DNA of 26,440 bases. Source: Gemmatimonadota bacterium (GTDB taxonomy: Bacteria > Gemmatimonadota > Gemmatimonadetes > Gemmatimonadales > Gemmatimonadaceae). The stretch covers positions 1 through 26,440 of the forward strand of contig CANGXK010000003.1 of NCBI GenBank assembly GCA_947457715.1, in the 5' to 3' direction. The translations under genes and the position numbers were made by a program. The notes beneath the pieces are model-generated. The model ran no database searches and was not told the DNA's origin. It saw nothing but the letters and a program-made list of their open reading frames with translations. Positions 22,281 through 26,440 of the stretch are shown one piece after another; the first letter of the stretch is position 1; each line of letters opens with the position of its first letter.

Positions 22281-23585
22281 ATGTCTGCCTTCACCAATCC
22301 CGTGAATCGCCGGGTGTTTCTCAAGGGCGGCGCGCTGTCGCTCGTCACCCTCGGTCTGTCGCCGAGTTTCCTGCGGCGCACCGCACTGGCAATGGAGTTG
22401 CCGCGGGCCGTGCGCGGCAAGACGCTGCTCGTGCTCTTTCAGCGTGGTGCCGCCGATGCGCTCAACGTGCTGGTGCCGTTCGGCGACAGGGACTACTACG
22501 CGGCACGACCGCAGCTCGCGATTGCCACGCCCGCGCGCGTGGGCGGCTCGGCCAATGCAGCGGGCGCCATCGACCTCGATGGGTTCTACGGCCTGCACCC
22601 GTCGTTGGCGTCGTTCAAGCCGCTGTGGGATCGCGGTATGCTGGCGCCGATTCACGCGGTGGGAAGTCCGAGTGCCACGCGCTCGCACTTCGATGCGCAG
22701 GACTATATGGAAACGGGCACACCCGACCGCAAAGGCACGACCGACGGCTGGCTCAATCGCTATCTCGCGGTCGAGGGCACATGCGAGGCGGCATCATGTG
22801 CGCCGGGGGCGGCGGCGCCATTCCGTGCCGTGGCGATGACGGCGCAGACGCCGCGCATGCTGGAGGGCGCGCGTCCGGTGGTGGCAATGAATTCCATCGA
22901 CGAGTTCTCGATCCGCACCAACGGTGGTGAAGCACAGCGTCGCATCGAGGCGCTGTATCGCACCGGATCGTCGGACCTCGTGTACGGCAGCGGCAGCGAC
23001 ATGTTCGAGGCGCTGAAGGTGCTGCGGGCCGCCAACCCGCAGCAGTACCGGCCGGCCGGCGGCGTGGAGTATCCTCGCTCGCAGTTCGGCCAGCGGCTGC
23101 TGCAGATCGCGCAGTTGATCAAGTCGGGGGTCGGGCTCGAAGTGGCGTTCGCCGACGTGGGCGGCTGGGACACGCACGTGAATCAAGGTGGCGCCCAAGG
23201 CCAGCTGGCCGGGCGTCTCGGCGACTTCTCACAGAGCATCGCTGCGCTGGTGGCCGATCTGGGCGACCGCATGGACGACGTGGTGATTCTCACCTGCTCG
23301 GAGTTCGGACGCACGGTGCGACAGAACGGCACGGGCGGCACCGACCATGGTCATGCCGGCGCGATGTTCGTCATCGGCGGCTCGCTGCGTTCGGCCAGAA
23401 CGGTGCATGGCCGCTGGCCCGGCTTGGCTCCGGAACAGCTCTACGAAGGACGCGATCTCGCGCTCACCACCGACTTTCGTGCCGTGTTCAGCGAAATTGC
23501 GTCCACGCATCTTGGCGCGACGCAGCTCCCGAAGATCTTTCCGGGTTACACCGGCTTCGAGAAGGAGTGGCTCGGCGTGCTGTAG
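22281..23585 (+). CDS. Exported DUF1501-family protein (Tat substrate)
   Basis: The 434-aa protein starts with a twin-arginine signal (NRRVFLKGG with Arg10-Arg11, then a hydrophobic stretch and LRRTALA), so it is probably exported folded through Tat. The mature part has DUF1501 features within a sulfatase/alkaline-phosphatase-like fold: LLVLFQRGAADALNVLVPFG, SATRSHFDAQDYMETG, FADVGGWDTHVNQGG, VVILTCSEFGRTVRQNG and GGTDHGHAGAMFVIGG. The Asp/His-rich motifs could bind metal, but no reaction has been established here. AGGA lies 8-9 nt before ATG 22281. It is 14 nt downstream of the DUF1800 gene, the standard operon for this pair, implying a common extracytoplasmic function. Confidence 0.9.
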   Translation: MSAFTNPVNRRVFLKGGALSLVTLGLSPSFLRRTALAMELPRAVRGKTLLVLFQRGAADALNVLVPFGDRDYYAARPQLAIATPARVGGSANAAGAIDLDGFYGLHPSLASFKPLWDRGMLAPIHAVGSPSATRSHFDAQDYMETGTPDRKGTTDGWLNRYLAVEGTCEAASCAPGAAAPFRAVAMTAQTPRMLEGARPVVAMNSIDEFSIRTNGGEAQRRIEALYRTGSSDLVYGSGSDMFEALKVLRAANPQQYRPAGGVEYPRSQFGQRLLQIAQLIKSGVGLEVAFADVGGWDTHVNQGGAQGQLAGRLGDFSQSIAALVADLGDRMDDVVILTCSEFGRTVRQNGTGGTDHGHAGAMFVIGGSLRSARTVHGRWPGLAPEQLYEGRDLALTTDFRAVFSEIASTHLGATQLPKIFPGYTGFEKEWLGVL

Positions 23586-23595
23586 CTGACGCACA

Positions 23596-25899
23596 TCAGT
23601 CGCGCTCGTCTTCCCGCTTCATGTCGCGCGTCGTTTGCCGCTGCGCTTTGCGCAACTCGCTGATGATGCGAGCGGTCGCGGCGCGAGCCTTGGTGTTGCC
23701 CCCCATCGCGTCCAGCATGCCGCTCACGGCCTCGGCGATCTGCGCAGGATCGAATGCTCCCGATCCGCTGCTATCCACGGCGTTCCAGGCGGGCGGCTCG
23801 GCGTCGCGCATCGCGAGATACGGATCATTCTCGCACGAGGCCTCGGGCGCACTGCCTCGTACGAAGTACTCGCGACGCGACGGCCCACACCAGTCGCTGG
23901 CGAGCTTGCCGGTGCCGATGTCAATCTGCTTCGTCTCGAGACCGGCGGGCGGGATCCACGCACGATCCTCTTCGGGGCTGTGCCATCCATCGCGAAGAAA
24001 ACGCGCCCACACCGGTGCGGCCAGCCGCCCGCCTGAGGCGTTCCAACCGAGTGGCTGCGGATCGTCAGCGCCGAACCAGACGCTGGCCACCAGCGTGGGC
24101 GTATAGCCCACGAACCACACATCGGCGCCGTCATTCGTCGTGCCCGTCTTTCCGGCCACGGGCCCACGGATGCCAGCCTCACGCACCGGGCGGCCGGTGC
24201 CGTGAGCCACGACGTCTTGCAGGAACGACGTGATCAGGAAGGCGTCGGCGGCTGCGAGTACCGCAGTCCCGGTCGCGCGCGGATGACTCCAGATCACCCG
24301 TCCGAATTGGTCCTCCACCCGCTCGACGAGATATGGCTGCACGCGCCTGCCGCCGTTTCCGAAGGGCGCGTACGCCGCAGTCAGTTCGAGCGGCGTCACG
24401 GCGCCTGCGCCGAGCGCGAGTGCCGGCACGATGGGCAGGTCGCTCACGATGCCCTGGGCATGCGCCAAATCGGCAATGCGCTGCATGCTCAGCTTGCTGC
24501 TGAGCCGCACCGTGGCCGCGTTGGCCGAACGCGCGAGCGCGTCGCGCATCGTGATATGACCGGCATACTCGTCGCCGTAGTTGGACGGCATCCAGATGGT
24601 GCGACCGACGTCGATCTCGACCGGTTCGTCTTCGAGCATGGTAGCGGCGGTGAAGCCCTGCCGCAGCGCTTCCGCGTACACGAACGGCTTGAAGGTGCTG
24701 CCCGGCTGCCGCTTGGCGCGCAATGCGCGGTTGAAGCCTTTTCGCTCGACGCGGCGGCCGCCGACCAGCGCCCGCAGCGCACCGGAAGTGGGGTCGAGCG
24801 CGACCAACGCCCCCTGTGTGCGCGCGCCAGCACGGCCAACGGGAAAACCGCCGTAGGCGCGCTCCTGGTCGATCTGCCACGCGCCTGCGGCAATCACGCG
24901 CTCGGCCGCAACCTGTGCACGACGATCGATCGTGCTCCACACACGCAGTTGCGCATCGTTGAGGGCCTTGGGGATCACACCGGCTTGGCGGAGCGAATCG
25001 AGAGTGACGCGAACGGCTTCCACCGCCCACGAGTCGACGGCCCGGGGCGGTGCCCATTCGGCGCGCGCGAGCTCGAGCGGCTTGTTCCGCAGCGTGCGAA
25101 TCGTGGCGCTGTCGGCCACGCCCTCGCGCAGCAGCACATCGAAGACGATCGCACGCCGAGTCAGCGCGCGCGCTTTGTCGCGCCGCGGCGAATACGACGA
25201 CGGCGCTTTGGGCAGGCCGGCCAACAGTGCCGCCTCGCTGAGCGAGAGATCCTTTACCGACTTGCCGAACAGGTCGCGGCTCGCGCCCTCGACACCATAC
25301 ACGCCGTTGCCGAGATAGATCGCGTTGAGATAACGCTCGAGGATGTCCTGCTTCGACAGTGATCCCTCGAGGAGCGTGGCGTAGCGCCACTCGAGCAGTT
25401 TTCGCCCGAGCGTGCGCTCGGTGGCACGATTGCCCAGAAATACGTTGCGGGCGAGCTGCATCGTGATCGTACTGGCGCCTTCGCGCACACTGCCGGCCGT
25501 GATGTTGGCGAGTGTTGCGCGTGCGACCCCGTACCAGTCAACCCCGTGGTGCGCGTGGAAGCGCCGATCTTCGACGGCGATGAACGCTGCCTGCACGTGC
25601 GCCGGGACACGACTGAGCGGAACGTTCGTGCGATGCACGGGGGAGAGCGCGCTCACCAAGGCACTATCGCGCGCCAGCAGGGCACCGCCCTCGGTGGGCG
25701 TCCAGGCTCGCAGTTGCGCCGACGTTGGGCAACCGTTCCAGCCGCACGACCACCACCAGAATGCGGTGGTGAGGGTACCCGCCACGACGAGGGCCCCCGC
25801 ATACAGCAAGGGCTTGAACAGCCGTGTGCGCCACGACACCGCGGGGGTCGCGACCGGTGTCGCGGCCGACGCCGACGCGTTGTTAGCTTCAGCCTCCAT
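23596..25899 (-). CDS. Class A penicillin-binding protein (glycosyltransferase / transpeptidase)
   Basis: This is a bifunctional peptidoglycan synthase anchored in the inner membrane. A transmembrane helix lies at about residues 31-50. The GT51 domain follows with AVEDRRFHAHHGVDW (catalytic Glu110), REGASTITMQLARNVFLGN and ILERYLNAIYLGNGVYGVEG. The transpeptidase domain has PGSTFKP (nucleophile Ser401), SAN (458-460) and KTGT (584-587). All three penicillin-binding motifs are intact. A C-terminal extension of about 130 residues carries two cysteines and a charged helix. ATG 25899 has AGAGGAG just upstream; a GTG at 25902 is less well spaced. The length of 767 aa suits PBP1a/PBP1b-type enzymes; which of these cannot be decided. 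It is divergent from the deacetylase-like gene, only 17 bp away by the longest start. Confidence 0.95.
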   Translation of the reverse strand: MEAEANNASASAATPVATPAVSWRTRLFKPLLYAGALVVAGTLTTAFWWWSCGWNGCPTSAQLRAWTPTEGGALLARDSALVSALSPVHRTNVPLSRVPAHVQAAFIAVEDRRFHAHHGVDWYGVARATLANITAGSVREGASTITMQLARNVFLGNRATERTLGRKLLEWRYATLLEGSLSKQDILERYLNAIYLGNGVYGVEGASRDLFGKSVKDLSLSEAALLAGLPKAPSSYSPRRDKARALTRRAIVFDVLLREGVADSATIRTLRNKPLELARAEWAPPRAVDSWAVEAVRVTLDSLRQAGVIPKALNDAQLRVWSTIDRRAQVAAERVIAAGAWQIDQERAYGGFPVGRAGARTQGALVALDPTSGALRALVGGRRVERKGFNRALRAKRQPGSTFKPFVYAEALRQGFTAATMLEDEPVEIDVGRTIWMPSNYGDEYAGHITMRDALARSANAATVRLSSKLSMQRIADLAHAQGIVSDLPIVPALALGAGAVTPLELTAAYAPFGNGGRRVQPYLVERVEDQFGRVIWSHPRATGTAVLAAADAFLITSFLQDVVAHGTGRPVREAGIRGPVAGKTGTTNDGADVWFVGYTPTLVASVWFGADDPQPLGWNASGGRLAAPVWARFLRDGWHSPEEDRAWIPPAGLETKQIDIGTGKLASDWCGPSRREYFVRGSAPEASCENDPYLAMRDAEPPAWNAVDSSGSGAFDPAQIAEAVSGMLDAMGGNTKARAATARIISELRKAQRQTTRDMKREDERD

Positions 25900-25916
25900 C
25901 ACACTCCTCTGCGATC

Positions 25917-26440
25917 ATGGCACGCCAGGAACTGCTCATCCGATACTGCACCGTCCGCACCACGCCGCGCGTGTCGATCTTCATACAGACAGTGGGAGTG
26001 GCTGCTTGGGTTGCTTCGTGCGTCATCCCGGCAACGGCTCACGCGCGTCCGCATGCGGTCTTACGACCCGAGCGTCCGGAAAGTGCCAAAGTCCAGCCTG
26101 CTGTGCCGAAGAAGGCGCAGCCACCTGCGGCGCAACAGGCAAGAGCAAAGCCGGCCGCACCGGCGGGCCCGCGTGTCCCCAATGAGTTGGGACGGATGCC
26201 GATCGTGGAGTGGCATCAGGTCGTGACCGCCGACGGCACGTACAAGGTGTCGCGCGAGCGCTTCCGCGCCGAACTGAGCGAGCTGCATGCGCGCGGCTAT
26301 GTGCCGGTGAACCTGTCGGAGATGCTCGACAAGACGATGGACGTACCGGTGGGCAAGACGCCGGTGCTGTTCACCTTCGACGATGCGTCACCAAGTCAGT
26401 TCCGCTATATCGAGCGCAACGGCACGCTGGTGGTCGATCC
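25917..26440 (+). CDS. Exported polysaccharide deacetylase-like protein (3' partial)
   Basis: The first 174 residues are visible before the window ends. A signal peptide runs to about ATAHA (residue 43), then an Ala/Pro/Lys-rich linker (about 44-88). A domain follows with MPIVEWHQVVTADGTYKVSR, GYVPVNLSEMLD and KTPVLFTFDDASPSQFRY. FTFDD is the first metal/base motif of the NodB-homology carbohydrate esterase 4 fold, which removes acetyl groups from glycans. The remaining motifs lie outside the window, so activity cannot be judged. ATG 25917 gives an unusually long N-region; GTG 25971 (MSIFIQTVG...) would give a more standard signal peptide and leave room for a divergent promoter. The neighbouring PBP suggests an envelope role. 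Confidence 0.75.
   Translation, partial: MARQELLIRYCTVRTTPRVSIFIQTVGVAAWVASCVIPATAHARPHAVLRPERPESAKVQPAVPKKAQPPAAQQARAKPAAPAGPRVPNELGRMPIVEWHQVVTADGTYKVSRERFRAELSELHARGYVPVNLSEMLDKTMDVPVGKTPVLFTFDDASPSQFRYIERNGTLVVD

Noticed and set aside
23567..26226. Plus-strand frames antisense to the penicillin-binding protein
   Set aside because: Shadow frames of a strongly supported gene; translations lack domains.

Overview
The window is GC-rich bacterial chromosome, densely coded, with few strong Shine-Dalgarno sequences and several GTG/TTG starts or start/stop overlaps. Gene content suggests an aerobic Gram-negative-type bacterium: a 2-oxoglutarate dehydrogenase E2 and E3, an OmpL-like porin, a lipoprotein, a class A penicillin-binding protein and an exported DUF1800/DUF1501 pair. 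The overall flavour fits Gemmatimonadota (Gemmatimonas-like). That placement is inferred from style, because no rRNA or other marker gene is present. I see no rRNA, tRNA, transposase, phage genes or CRISPR array.

Left part (1-6400): a partial membrane-channel-like gene; a medium-chain dehydrogenase overlapping a small zinc-ribbon gene (minus strand); sucB followed by a strong intrinsic terminator; a beta-barrel porin on the opposite strand; then lpd. A nested inverted repeat (6233-6371) lies between lpd and the convergent ECF sigma/membrane-protein operon. Its core looks like a terminator for that operon.

Middle (6400-13000): the ECF sigma factor with its probable anti-sigma partner, a class III CoA-transferase, and an AT-rich divergent promoter region. 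A plus-strand run follows: a PhaF-like protein (phasin-like core plus histone-H1-like tail), a GHMP sugar kinase, an M20 deacylase, then, after a 14-nt tandem repeat, a small protein overlapping an RNase HI-like protein that has lost two of four canonical catalytic residues.

Right part (13100-26440): a lipoprotein and a two-helix membrane protein, a squalene/phytoene synthase divergent from a GlcD-type FAD oxidase, an operator-like site and tandem repeat ahead of thyX, three hairpins between thyX and an unknown gene, a four-helix membrane protein, the DUF1800-DUF1501 operon, a class A PBP, and a truncated polysaccharide deacetylase-like gene.

Most genes are ordinary housekeeping or envelope genes. 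The items most worth a second look are the active-site-substituted RNase H with its overlapping partner, the nested repeat at 6233-6371, the PhaF-like protein next to a sugar kinase and deacylase, and the thyX upstream region. I do not see a clear, complete novel defence or mobile system.
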